Source: Bremia lactucae (Eukaryota; Oomycota; Peronosporomycetes; Peronosporales; Peronosporaceae). From it: a stretch of 64,000 nt of DNA. A program made the position numbers and the translations under genes. Shown piece by piece: positions 1-9,317 of the stretch; the first letter of the stretch is position 1; every line of letters begins with the position of its first letter. Location of the stretch: assembly GCF_004359215.1 (NCBI RefSeq), contig NC_090612.1, positions 3,500,857 to 3,564,856 on the forward strand. The letters are read 5' to 3'. The notes beneath the pieces are model-generated. The model did not search any database and was not told the origin of the DNA. It saw nothing but the letters and a program-made list of their open reading frames with translations.

Positions 1-70
1 ACCACTCACATCTGAAGCAGTGTGAAGTGGACTTGTACTGAAACAGTACAAGTCGCAGTGCCCCGTTACA
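1..70 (+). repeat. LTR-A fragment, right end
   Basis: This is the terminal part of an LTR-A, cut by the window edge. It ends in GTGCCCCGTTACA like the full copy at 40067-40519. It contains the inverted repeat ACTTGTACTG / CAGTACAAGT that recurs near this end of LTR-A and LTR-B. No attached internal region follows; an LTR-C fragment abuts it directly. Confidence 0.8.
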
Positions 71-133
71 CGCTTCCTCGCTGTGCTAGGGTGTGTGCCT
101 AAGTAGAGTGTGGCCGCGTTACGACGTGCCCGC
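71..133 (-). repeat. LTR-C fragment
   Basis: This 63-bp piece is the reverse complement of the first bases of the LTR-C copies at 46733 and 53118 (GCGGGCACGTCG through GAGGAAGCG). It is wedged between two oppositely oriented LTR-A pieces, so it is a mosaic junction rather than an intact insertion. Confidence 0.75.
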
Positions 134-564
134 TTACAGCTTCAGTACAAGTCCACTTCGCACTGCATCAGTTGCGAGTGGTGCCTTACGTCACTCCACG
201 TACACTAGTACGTGCAGAGGAAGACTTCTCTTTAAGGTTACTAGCTTAAAGAGGGTAAAATGAAAACTGTATTAATATAATTAAGTATCTCTTCTTTCTT
301 TCTGTTAACTCTAAATTAATTATTAACTAATACTAAACATCCAATTGAAATCTTATCTTATCTTATCTGTCTCTCTCTTTTGTTTATATATTCAGTTGAT
401 TAGTCTGCGGGATGAATAGATATAATGGCCTATACGTATTTATGAATAAGATTTCTGAACATTACTATTCAAAATAATATCCTCCAAATATATCTACCTG
501 TTAGATAATATATTTATTAACAACCCTTTAGTGTTAATTTCATGTAACGATACACCCCGTTACA
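134..564 (-). repeat. LTR-A, inverted, lacking its last bases
   Basis: Read on the minus strand it starts TGTAACGGGGTGTATCG at 564 and follows the full LTR-A at 40067-40519. It stops short of the terminal GTGCCCCGTTACA at the 134 side, where LTR-C sequence begins. It lies immediately downstream of the SYF2 3' end. No open frame is visible in it. Confidence 0.8.
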
Positions 565-731
565 GTTTTTGGGCGCTGTCATAAATGTATGAAATTTTGG
601 GCCGATTTACCGATTTACCGATTGCACATTCTATGACTTAAATATGTAATTCACACGTAAAGATTATCATTGCAAAAAAAGCGCAATTAACTGCTAAACT
701 AACCAGAAGTGGCTAGATGTAGCGAAGGGAG

Positions 732-1694
732 CTAAAGTGCTGTGCCACGCTCAAGATTCTGTCGAATTTCCACCGTGTACTTGTCGAAAGCCTGAGAGGC
801 CTTCCGGTTAAATATGCGATTTTGGCCATTGATATAATCGACGTCTTCGCCCTCATAGTGCTGGCGTCGGCGACTAAATTTCTTGCGCGATTTGATGCAC
901 TGCTCCAATTCCTGGGCCATGCGCTCGAGATTAGCCTGTAATCATGCAAAGTACACATTTTTCTTGTTAGCAAATCTTAATGTTCAAAGCTCCCAACACA
1001 GAGCATAAGGCAATTAAGAAACCATACCTCCTCCACTTTGTCATTCTTGCCGTAGGTTAGCTCATCACCAAGTGGATTTCCATGAGTAGTAATCACAGCG
1101 ACAACAGACTCTTCAGACACAGGCAAATTTGCAAGGCGCTTTTTGTAACCCTTGTACAGCGAGTCTTGATTAAATACATCCCACCCAAAAGCAGCTTTTC
1201 GCTTCTCTTTCTTGCTCATTTTACTAGCCTTCATTGCTGCAATTTCGGCTAAATTATAAATCCAGTATGTCAGCAATAATCTCGGCTTACTTTTATGCAT
1301 GCGATTCAACAAACCCGTCTCGTAAAGATGAATCTTGCCATTTGCATCAACCAGCTTCTTTTCCTGACGTGAAAAAGGCAAGTAATCAACACACGCTCGC
1401 GCAACGTCCACGCGATTCTCTTCAAGATCAAGGGAGAAAGCAAACCTCTCTTTTTTTGTATTGCTCTTCCCTCCTGGCTTTCTTGTCATTGTTACGTAAA
1501 CGATCGTGCTCCGCCGCCACCTCCTGCGAAAACACGAGCACAGCTCAAGTAAACCCCACAAACCTGCAGTCAATGAAACTGCACTGAACCTGCTTGTTTG
1601 CTTTCCTTCCTGCGTTCATCTTCATACGCAGCTCAAATAGTTTCCTCTGCGCCGGTGTCATGGTCGTTAACTCGTCCTGCTCAAGGTCCGCCAT
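732..1694 (-). CDS. SYF2: Pre-mRNA-splicing factor SYF2, five exons
   Basis: SYF2 (p29) is a nuclear component of the NineTeen/Prp19-associated spliceosome complexes. I read exons 1694-1590, 1523-1446, 1363-1291, 1236-1028 and 935-732, which give 222 residues in one frame; introns are 54-92 bp with GT/AG ends. The last exon is diagnostic: it carries SRRR, then DVDYIN, then a C-terminal YTVEIRQNLERGTAL, which matches the conserved end of the SYF2 family. The middle is Lys/Glu-rich as expected. The start ATG at 1694 lies 121 bp from the start of the divergent TTC27-like gene, so a shared promoter is likely. Donors such as GTTCAG and GTTTGC are weak, so exons 1-2 are less certain than 4-5. Confidence 0.88.
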
Positions 1695-1815
1695 GCTGAA
1701 AGAATCGTTTCTACATAAGAGGACATTTTATTTAAATTCTAAGAAAGAGGACTGTTTTGGAAAATTTCTAGGCAATTGTCATAAAAAAAAGGTTGGACGA
1801 GCGGAGCGAAACCTG
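1695..1815. promoter_or_regulatory. Compact bidirectional promoter (SYF2 / TTC27-like)
   Basis: Only 121 bp separate the two divergent start codons, so both promoters and 5' UTRs must lie here or overlap the neighbouring gene. The stretch is AT-rich with a run of eight A at 1783-1790. No clear oomycete initiator was identified. Confidence 0.5.
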
Positions 1816-4800
1816 ATGCAGGATTCGGCCGCTGACGGCTCACTTGGCGCTGCTTTAGAACTTCTGGAGCAGCAATTACTACCTGTAGAGCGCGCAGTGC
1901 TTGAGAGTGATTATAAATTTATCATCAATGAACAGCAGGCGCTCAAGGATATGGACGAAATTGGTCCACTACTGGCAATGGCGAAACTCATCTGCGAGGG
2001 TGAGTATGCGAGCGTCTTTCGTCTGCCACAGGCGCACAAGCTTTTGCAATTTGTCGTCCAAATGCGAAGAGAAGGACACTCGATTGAAGACGAGGACATG
2101 CATATTTGTAATAGCATCGCATCGACACTGCAAAACTACCTCCTGGATCAATGCGACACTGTCGAGAATCGCCTCGTGGCTTTTTATGAGATTCTATTTG
2201 TTGGTATAGCCTTCTTTAACATGTACGTGCAAGCGAATTATACAGGACCGGCATTTGAAACGGAAACGCTGTGCAACATACTGGAGCTATGCACGCGTCT
2301 CGTGACATTCTCTACTGAACGCGACGACCTCAAGTCACACAGCGAAGCACTTGTGGCGCTACAAGTGGACGGTGAAAGTCCATTTTCGATCTGCCAATAC
2401 CCGCAATTTCTTCTCGTTGGTCGCTGCTTTCTGAGTTTTGTAGGCAACTTTGATTACGATAACTGGTCAATCGCGGCGACTCAAGTCGTGAGTGGCCAGA
2501 ATGACAATGAAGTGTCGGATCATGTCGTGGAAGGGCCAGGAAAGCGTCACATAGGTCGTGGCGCTGCCGTCTGTGCTTTAAGCAAGTTGAATGGAACAAT
2601 TGCGTCGGCTTCGTGGTGGAATGCACGTGCCGCCGTGGCGCACGAGCGCTTGTTGCTGACCAAACAGCCGTCAAACACCTTGTGGTTCGAAGCTCGTCGT
2701 GGGTATCTCAAGACCGTCAACACGACTCGGCTTTTTGCTCTTGAAACCAAGTCTCAGTATCTCCTCGCCCTTGCGTACGTGGAATGGGGCCTCACGCAGC
2801 ACTATTTCGACAAGAACAAGCATGGCAAAGCAACATTTGCACGTGCAAAAGACATTGCCGGTGTCAATGTCGCACTTAGCGGATCGATGGGCAAACGCAC
2901 CAAGTATCAACAAAAGAGTGTCGCTCAAATGGTCTTGCTTGCTGCGTCCAAGATTCATCCTGCGACAAATGACAACGACGCATCGGTCTACGCAACAGCA
3001 ATGGCAACGTCGACACACGTGGATTTCGGCGGTACGCAAATGAACGCACAAGGGGAGAAGAATCCAAGCGATAGCGCTCCTAGTGCTGACGCTAGTCGCA
3101 CTCTTGAGGAAAAGCACCTTGAACAGCTTGTGCTTGACGGGGACGCCTCGTATCGCAATATTAACTTGGACCAAGTGGATCCAGACAATTATCTTTTAGA
3201 GGGTATTGCATTTGAAGACCACAAGCTTACGCACCAGGCGAATTTACAAATTGTCGACCAAATTGTCTTGTTAGGATTATGTCTTGATGTGAAGAATAGT
3301 AACGCGAATGATGGCCTCACGCGCGAAGAAATGCTGCCTTATGTCACGCGTGTGCTGGAAAATCCAAACAATTGGATGGTCTACTCGACAGCGCTATTAG
3401 AACGAGCATGGCTCGAGTGCGAAAGCTCAAAACGTCGCGAACGCGCTGTGTTGCAGATGCAAGCGCTTGTTGACCAGCACACGACACGACTTACGATCAC
3501 GCAGAATACTCTCGAATCCATTGCCGACGCCGCACCCGCTCGCGAGCGCATGCAATTCGTATATGCATTGGCTTTTCCTCCACGATATGCATTAAAGCGT
3601 GACTTGGCCGAGCGCTACTTTAAGCTCGGAGTTCTTGGGAGTGCCGTGGCAATCTGCGAAGAATTGGAAATGTGGGATGACGTGGTCAAGTGCTATCAAT
3701 TGTTAGATAAACCAACGCGCGCCGAAAAGCTCGTACGCGAGCGCTTAGCAATTGTGCCGACTCCATTCATGTGGGTTACACTCGGAGACCTTACTCAGGA
3801 ACCATCCCACTATGAGACGTCGTGGAGACTCTCAAAACAACGTTTTGCTCGTGCAAAACGTTCGCTTGGACGCTATTACTATGAAAAACGAGACTACGAA
3901 ACAGCAATCAGTCACTACAAGGATGCCGTGCTTGTCGGTCCAATGCATACGGGGGCTTGGTTCACTCTAGGCGCTATTGCCATGCGCATTCATCGCTGGG
4001 CCTTTGCTATGCGTGCATTTACTCGTGTGGTGCAGTTAGAACCAGACAATGGCGAGGCATGGGGCAACTTGGGCTCGATTCATTTACACAATCAACGTTA
4101 CGCCGAGGCTTTTGCAGTGTTTGAAGAAGGGTTGAAACAAAAGCGTCATATGTGGCAAATGTGGGAAAACTTTGCCTTGTGTGCCATGGAGACGAAACGC
4201 TATGGCGAAGCTATGTACGCAATGCATCAGCTTCTTGATATGCGTGGCAAGCATAAACGTCCTATTGATACTGAAATGCTTGCATGGCTCGTAGAGGCGA
4301 TTGTGTATCCTGATTCCCTCAAGCAGGTGCAGCATGGAGTTGAGTTGATGAAAACTGCTGGCTCTGACGACGAAAGGGATGAAATGAGTGACGCTGAAGA
4401 CTTGCTGGAGCTTGACGAGGGGGCAATAGCCATGGACGCGACTCCTTTGCGGTCGGATTCGCACTATAAAAAGCAATTAGCAATGCTACTTGGCCGGATT
4501 ACATCGATCGTTACCAATGATCCCAAGGTGTGGCAAGTGTATGCGCGCTTTAACGATGGCGTCGCAGGCCGTGCTGATAAAGCTCGTGATTGCCGCTTGA
4601 AGCAATGCCGCGCATTGCAAGTGGCGGGCTGGGAGCGCGAACAGCGCAAGGTTGAGGATCTTTGTGCTGCTGCCATTCGACTGGCCGACGACTATTTGAA
4701 AGAAGGCACCAAGAAGTCTCTTTACTCGTGTCGTCTCTACATTCGTGGTGTGCTTAAGAAGGCGCAAGTAGACTTTGATGAGCTGGAGGTTGTGAAGATG

Positions 4801-4854
4801 CTTGCAGCAAAGCTCGATGATGTTAATGCTCGAGAAGCGCAAGCTCGAGACTAG
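1816..4854 (+). CDS. TTC27: TTC27/EMW1-type TPR-repeat protein
   Basis: This is a single-exon gene of 1012 residues if translation starts at ATG 1816. The frame is open upstream to 1594, but that part overlaps the SYF2 first exon and looks non-coding, so I prefer 1816. The C-terminal half has tetratricopeptide repeats. About residues 675-775 contain two canonical TPR units (GAWFTLGAIAMRIHRW, then EAWGNLGSIHLHNQRY) followed by WQMWENFALCAM, the order and wording typical of TTC27 and yeast Emw1. An acidic stretch lies near residues 845-880. The family is essential in yeast and linked to cell-wall integrity and chaperone-type functions; here the role is inferred from family only. It is slightly longer than animal TTC27 (about 840 residues). 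Confidence 0.9.
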   Translation: MQDSAADGSLGAALELLEQQLLPVERAVLESDYKFIINEQQALKDMDEIGPLLAMAKLICEGEYASVFRLPQAHKLLQFVVQMRREGHSIEDEDMHICNSIASTLQNYLLDQCDTVENRLVAFYEILFVGIAFFNMYVQANYTGPAFETETLCNILELCTRLVTFSTERDDLKSHSEALVALQVDGESPFSICQYPQFLLVGRCFLSFVGNFDYDNWSIAATQVVSGQNDNEVSDHVVEGPGKRHIGRGAAVCALSKLNGTIASASWWNARAAVAHERLLLTKQPSNTLWFEARRGYLKTVNTTRLFALETKSQYLLALAYVEWGLTQHYFDKNKHGKATFARAKDIAGVNVALSGSMGKRTKYQQKSVAQMVLLAASKIHPATNDNDASVYATAMATSTHVDFGGTQMNAQGEKNPSDSAPSADASRTLEEKHLEQLVLDGDASYRNINLDQVDPDNYLLEGIAFEDHKLTHQANLQIVDQIVLLGLCLDVKNSNANDGLTREEMLPYVTRVLENPNNWMVYSTALLERAWLECESSKRRERAVLQMQALVDQHTTRLTITQNTLESIADAAPARERMQFVYALAFPPRYALKRDLAERYFKLGVLGSAVAICEELEMWDDVVKCYQLLDKPTRAEKLVRERLAIVPTPFMWVTLGDLTQEPSHYETSWRLSKQRFARAKRSLGRYYYEKRDYETAISHYKDAVLVGPMHTGAWFTLGAIAMRIHRWAFAMRAFTRVVQLEPDNGEAWGNLGSIHLHNQRYAEAFAVFEEGLKQKRHMWQMWENFALCAMETKRYGEAMYAMHQLLDMRGKHKRPIDTEMLAWLVEAIVYPDSLKQVQHGVELMKTAGSDDERDEMSDAEDLLELDEGAIAMDATPLRSDSHYKKQLAMLLGRITSIVTNDPKVWQVYARFNDGVAGRADKARDCRLKQCRALQVAGWEREQRKVEDLCAAAIRLADDYLKEGTKKSLYSCRLYIRGVLKKAQVDFDELEVVKMLAAKLDDVNAREAQARD

Positions 4855-5371
4855 AAGCAACGACTCTTTTTATTGATTTGGGCAAGCATTTTTTTTGATA
4901 GAGCGCTTCACAATGATTTAAAACATACCGATCTTGTGCTTGCGAAAAGGAATGATCTTGACACTGTATAATGTTATAATCTATAACGTGGTTAGATTCA
5001 TGCAATGATCTTCTCGGCTCTCATCATTGCTAATCCACATCAGTATTATTTGGATAGGCAAAGGCATTCGAAGCCGATTATAAGCAGGCTTTTCATCGAT
5101 TCACAGGATTTTATTGCCACTGGAGTAGTCGGGTCCTTTTTCCTATTATTTATCTCGAATCGTTCTTGTAACTTCGCCATGAGATGATTTATTTAAATGT
5201 GTAAGAATCGGGGTGTTTTAAACATTTGTATCCTTGAAAAATGAATTCCTCAAATTTCAGATTGACGTGATACTTACTTACACGTACAAATTTAACTTTT
5301 TTACGCGGTCAATTTTGGCGCCACCCAGTCAAACTGTGGGCGGTGTCAGCGAAAAAGCTTTTATAAATACG
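4855..5371. other. Intergenic region upstream of the SET gene
   Basis: This 517-bp gap between two same-strand genes is AT-rich. Short open frames are present but resemble no family. It should hold the 3' end of the TTC27-like gene and the promoter of the SET-domain gene. The only distinctive site is the E2F-like element listed separately. Confidence 0.6.
5313..5322 (+). promoter_or_regulatory. E2F-like site TTTTGGCGCC
   Basis: The sequence matches the general E2F/DP consensus TTTSSCGC and lies about 50 bp upstream of the SET gene start codon, in a GC-rich patch within AT-rich DNA. A cell-cycle link is only an inference; a chance match cannot be excluded. Confidence 0.3.
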
Positions 5372-7888
5372 ATGCCTCCGGAGCCGACCGGATGGCAGGG
5401 TCCTGCCAGAAAGCGCAAACGCGAAGCTATCATTCAAAAGTGTAACCTCAAGAAGATTTCACGTAATTCAAATCGACCAGCCAAAAAGAAGGAGCCCAAG
5501 ATTGTTTCAAACCTCGAGCTCATAATTGAGACAGAACCGCAGAACTTGCTAGAAACCGAGACAACAGTCTTCTTGCAACTCCTTGAGAACGATGTGAGCC
5601 GATTGCCGCCACCGCTTCCATTGCATGATAAGTACCAAGAAACAGCTTACTTTTCAATCTGGAAAAGCCTCGAGGAGTTTCGATTGCCATTCAAGAAAAC
5701 AGAGCTTCAAAGTCTCGAACAACGTCAATGGGTACGCCGACCACCACCGTTTGGAAAGATCAGTCGGTGTGTCTATGTGTCTAGTACGATGCCCATTGCT
5801 GACTTTCCTGTCCACAAATGCACGTGTTGCGAAGGGATCTATAAATTCACAACCAAGCGCACAACCATGATAGCCAGTGTTAAAGCTCAAAAAGAGCTCG
5901 AAGATAAGGACGTTTCTGATCAATTGGGATTACATCGTGTAACAGACGACGTTGTTTATTGTGGTGAAGGATGTTACAACCGAATGTTGTTCATCAGTTG
6001 TTCGGATAAAACGTGTTCTGCACCTGATCCGGCTTTGTGTAGTAATCGGGCTATTAAGAGACGAAAACTTAAATCTATGCGTGTCGAATATATTGTCGGT
6101 CCTGGCTTCGGGCTGTTTACGAATGAGCCCATTCGAGCGGGGGAATTCGTGATCGAATACGTCGGTGAAGTGGTTGATAATAAAGAATGCGAACGAAGAA
6201 TGGCCAAGTATCGAAAGAATGGCGAGGTGAGTTTGGCTTTGCAACATCCAACTCTTTCGCGGGTCTTCACTCACTTTATTTTCACTGGGTAGGTTAATTT
6301 TTATATGATGGAGTTGGAAAAAAACACAGTTATTGATGCGAAATCCCGCAGTAATGAATCGCGATTTATAAACCACAGTTGCGATCCCAATAGCGTTACC
6401 CAAAAATGGTACGATAACCGGCCTCTTAATCGTTGATTTTATTAACACCTTTCAACGTTCGTAACTCGTAGGAACGTGGACGGCATCCAGCGTATTGGTA
6501 TCTTTGCGCGTCGGAATATCGCACCAAACGAGGAAATTACGATTAATTACAACTTTTCACATTTCGGCGAGGCAGCGGATTGCAAGTGTGGATCGACTGC
6601 ATGTACCGGAAAGCTTGGTCTCAAGCGCTCGAAACTGACTTCACACACTTCTCCTATTCCGTGTCCTACAAGACCAAGGAAAAAAGAGCTCGTTGACAAC
6701 GAACCACCCGAGCTGAAACGCTTTGTTCACTTGACATCGTTGGCGCTATTAAAAACTTCCCAAATGGTGGATTCTTGGTGGGATGACTACGGCTATCGTG
6801 ATCGTCGTTTGTTCTTGAGCCATCGAGTTCGCTGTAGTAATGAGAATACGAAAGAGAATCGAGTTGATGCGACGATTTTGCGACACAACACGCCATCAAG
6901 TAGTCCAGCGTCCGTGTGCTCAACAACAACCGAAGAAGATAAATCACGCACACCGCCATACGCAATACCAAGCACTTTTGTCGAAATGAAATTGCGGAAA
7001 CGCAACTGGTATAAGAAATTCATAGCGGGTGACCATCTTCCAGAGATGAGAGCGCATCAAAGCTTCATCTGCGGAGGCAAGTGTGATTGGACATTTGACA
7101 TGAATACAAAGACCCCTTCGCCTTTGCCAGGTAGACGGCAAGGATCGGATTGCTTTATTGTGAAGCGCAGTCATGTTGAGCAGATGGCGACTTCGGCAAA
7201 GCCGACAAGAATGCGTTTGATTCACCAAAGACCGGGACTGGCTCAAGCACGAGCTCGTGGCATTCAAGAGCTTGTAGCATTTTCTCAATGCAGGTCAAAG
7301 TGGAACAAGCGCATATCCGTATCTATAGACTCCGATCGTATCCAGCGTCTAATTGATCGCGTAAATGGGAACCATATTTTTACAAACACGGATCAAGTAA
7401 GTTGCTCCTTGAAAAAAACCCAGGTGATCTTATTATCCAAACTAAGTATCTTGACACCAACTTTGTAGAATGACTTGAACGAAGATGCATGCTTTCGCTG
7501 TGGCCTCGCCGGCGAACTCATTTGCTGCGATGGTTGTCCTGCTGCTTTTCATCTCAATTGCACAAACCTCGCTATAGTGCCGCCGCGTGGAATCCCATGG
7601 TTTTGCTCCGAGTGTACTAATCCCAAACATCTCAAAACTTCGGAGGCCTTGATTCTGTCCAAAGTCGCTGCAAAAAGCACTATGAAAAGGCACACAATCA
7701 TTCCAACTGATCATCCGACGCGTCACTTACGTACACACACAGCACCTCAAATTCCGAGTCTCAAACCTATTTTTCGAGCTCCGGTTCTTAACGTCAAGCG
7801 CCGCTATAAGAAGCGGCATAAAGTAACGGACCGATCGTACCGCGAGCTTGAGCACATGCCGCTTCCTGAGTGGAACGAGACTGAGTAG
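5372..7888 (+). CDS. AWS-SET-postSET-PHD histone lysine methyltransferase
   Basis: Four exons (5372-6226, 6293-6408, 6472-7396, 7469-7888) encode 771 residues; introns are 63-72 bp. Domains in order: basic N-terminus; cysteine-rich AWS-type region at about 147-222; SET at about 236-352 with [15 protein letters not shown], the cofactor/substrate motif NHSCDPN at 312-318 and NYNF at 349-352; post-SET cysteines CKCGSTAC at 361-368; a basic linker; and a C-terminal PHD finger at 640-681 (CFRCG, ICCDGC, FHLNC, WFCSEC). AWS plus SET plus post-SET is the arrangement of the H3K36 class (SET2, NSD, ASH1), so nuclear H3K36 methylation is the best guess. The start at 5372 (MPPEP) is preferred to an in-frame ATG at 5234 in AT-rich sequence. 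A PHD placed C-terminal to SET is less usual than N-terminal PHDs. Confidence 0.9.
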
Positions 7889-7984
7889 GAGCACCTTTTA
7901 GTATGACGTCTGTTTATACAATAATAACCTTTCATTGGGTAACAAAAAAATACGTCATTTGTAAAAATTAAGATAAAGGTCATT

Positions 7985-8331
7985 TTATTTGTTCGAGGGG
8001 CTCTCGATGCGGTCTTTTAGAAACTTTTCGCTGTCTTCTTTAGCTCGCTGACATATAGTAATGCAACAGCAAATTCTAAATTGTATCAACCTTTGCCAGT
8101 TCATAGTATTGCTCTTACCTTAATGGCCGTGACCATAGCGGCGTATGGACCAGATGACTTAAGCTCCGGCACGGGCTTGCCTCCGTCCACCTTGCCCGAA
8201 AACGAATGATTAAGCTTTTCATTGCCAGGTAGCGCATTGTACTCATTAGAAGCCTCATCCGCACTTGGAAAGCTTTCGAACGCATGCACGACCTTGCCAT
8301 GAAAAGTATACGTTGCCTTGATGCCACTCAT
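7985..8331 (-). CDS. Small two-exon protein, possibly KEOPS Gon7-like
   Basis: Exons 8331-8119 and 8047-7985 are separated by a 71-bp GT/AG intron and give 91 residues. The N-terminal part has a short strand pattern (KATYTFHGKVVHAFESF). The C-terminal part is one amphipathic helix (YAAMVTAIKRAKEDSEKFL) ending in DRIE. A short beta-hairpin followed by a helix ending in a FLxxRME-like motif recalls the fungal Gon7/KEOPS small subunit, but the resemblance is faint and by eye only. It is convergent with the SET gene (96 bp between stops) and divergent from the next gene (86 bp between starts). The gene model itself is good; the function is unknown. Confidence 0.65.
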
Positions 8332-8417
8332 AATGCTTGCCTTTATCGTTCAATCGGTATAATATGTCAGAATTGTGTTGAATCAGATCGAGACTTTACA
8401 ATTAACTCTAAAAACTA

Positions 8418-9143
8418 ATGAACCCGCTGCTTGGTGAACTGCGCATGGTCAAAGTACGACACCTTCAATCGGGCGTGTGTTTGTTTACACACCAATGGAA
8501 GTGGAACGCTGAGGCTCATGCAGAGGGAGTAGATGCGCTGGTAATGTCCTTTACGCAATTCGCGCGAGAAATTGACGGCGGGGGTTGGTATTATTTCAAT
8601 TTTGGTCTTTCTGAATGACGGCTTAAATGTACACAGAGGTGGTGCAGGTGCACTTTGACTCGAGCAAAAGAGACAAGAAAGAGCGGTATGGCAGCAGCCC
8701 GATGCCCGTATAAGTCTATTAGTATTCATGTGAATTTTGGATGTACCAATAATGAGCCTTAATCTTGTGCAGATTGCTTCTGGCGGACTCGTGATGATTT
8801 CGCTTCAAATAGAGAACATTCAAGCAGTTTTGTTTCATGATCGAACGTCCGATGCAGCGTGTGCTGCGCTCAAGATATATTTAAAGCGTATCCTCGAACG
8901 GTTTATCGAAATGTTTCAGCACGAACTTGAGCAGTTGCAACCGCAATTGCAAGCGACTGCGACACCTACTGCCAAAGAGGTTTGTCTACTTTTCGAACGC
9001 TGTTTTGTAAATTCTTATTATATTGTCACTTGTCGGTTAATGCTTATATGTAGCGCGAAGCTGTTGAAGCCCCTTTTCGGAAATTCGAGGCTGAGCTTGA
9101 TAGCCAATTGGTGCCCCACGATAGCGACCTCGACAAGCAATGA
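8418..9143 (+). CDS. Longin/roadblock-like small protein, unknown function
   Basis: Exons 8418-8583, 8637-8707, 8773-8979 and 9054-9143 join in frame to give 177 residues; introns are 53, 65 and 74 bp. The first 130 residues alternate strands and helices in the manner of a longin-like fold: strand (SGVCLFTHQW), helix (ALVMSFTQFAREIDGG), strand (VVQVHF), strand pair (LVMISLQ, IQAVLFHD), then a long helix (KIYLKRILERFIEMFQHEL). The C-terminus is charged and probably helical. Folds of this kind serve as small subunits in vesicle-trafficking and GTPase-regulating complexes. I recognise no specific family. Confidence 0.65.
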
Positions 9144-9317
9144 CTGCTGCCCAGAAAAATGGCAAGGTTCTAGGAACGCTGTCATTGTGTATGTTCACTA
9201 TTTACGGTTGCCAACAATCTTACAAGACACCCATGCGCTCGAAGAGCTTGTTCGGTAAACAGGCGTGCTAACACGAGTTAATCACCAAGTTAAAAGTAAA
9301 TAATATGTGGATTGAAT

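Noticed and set aside
1594..1815. N-terminal extension of the TTC27-like protein from an ATG at 1594.
   Set aside because: This part is the reverse strand of SYF2 exon 1 and its promoter, and its predicted residues do not look like the family N-terminus.
2330..3188. Several minus-strand frames of 60-167 codons inside the TTC27-like gene.
   Set aside because: They are shadows of a well-supported coding frame and have no family features.
5234..5371. Upstream ATG for the SET protein.
   Set aside because: The added 46 residues come from AT-rich promoter-like DNA containing the E2F-like site; the downstream ATG starts a composition typical of the protein.
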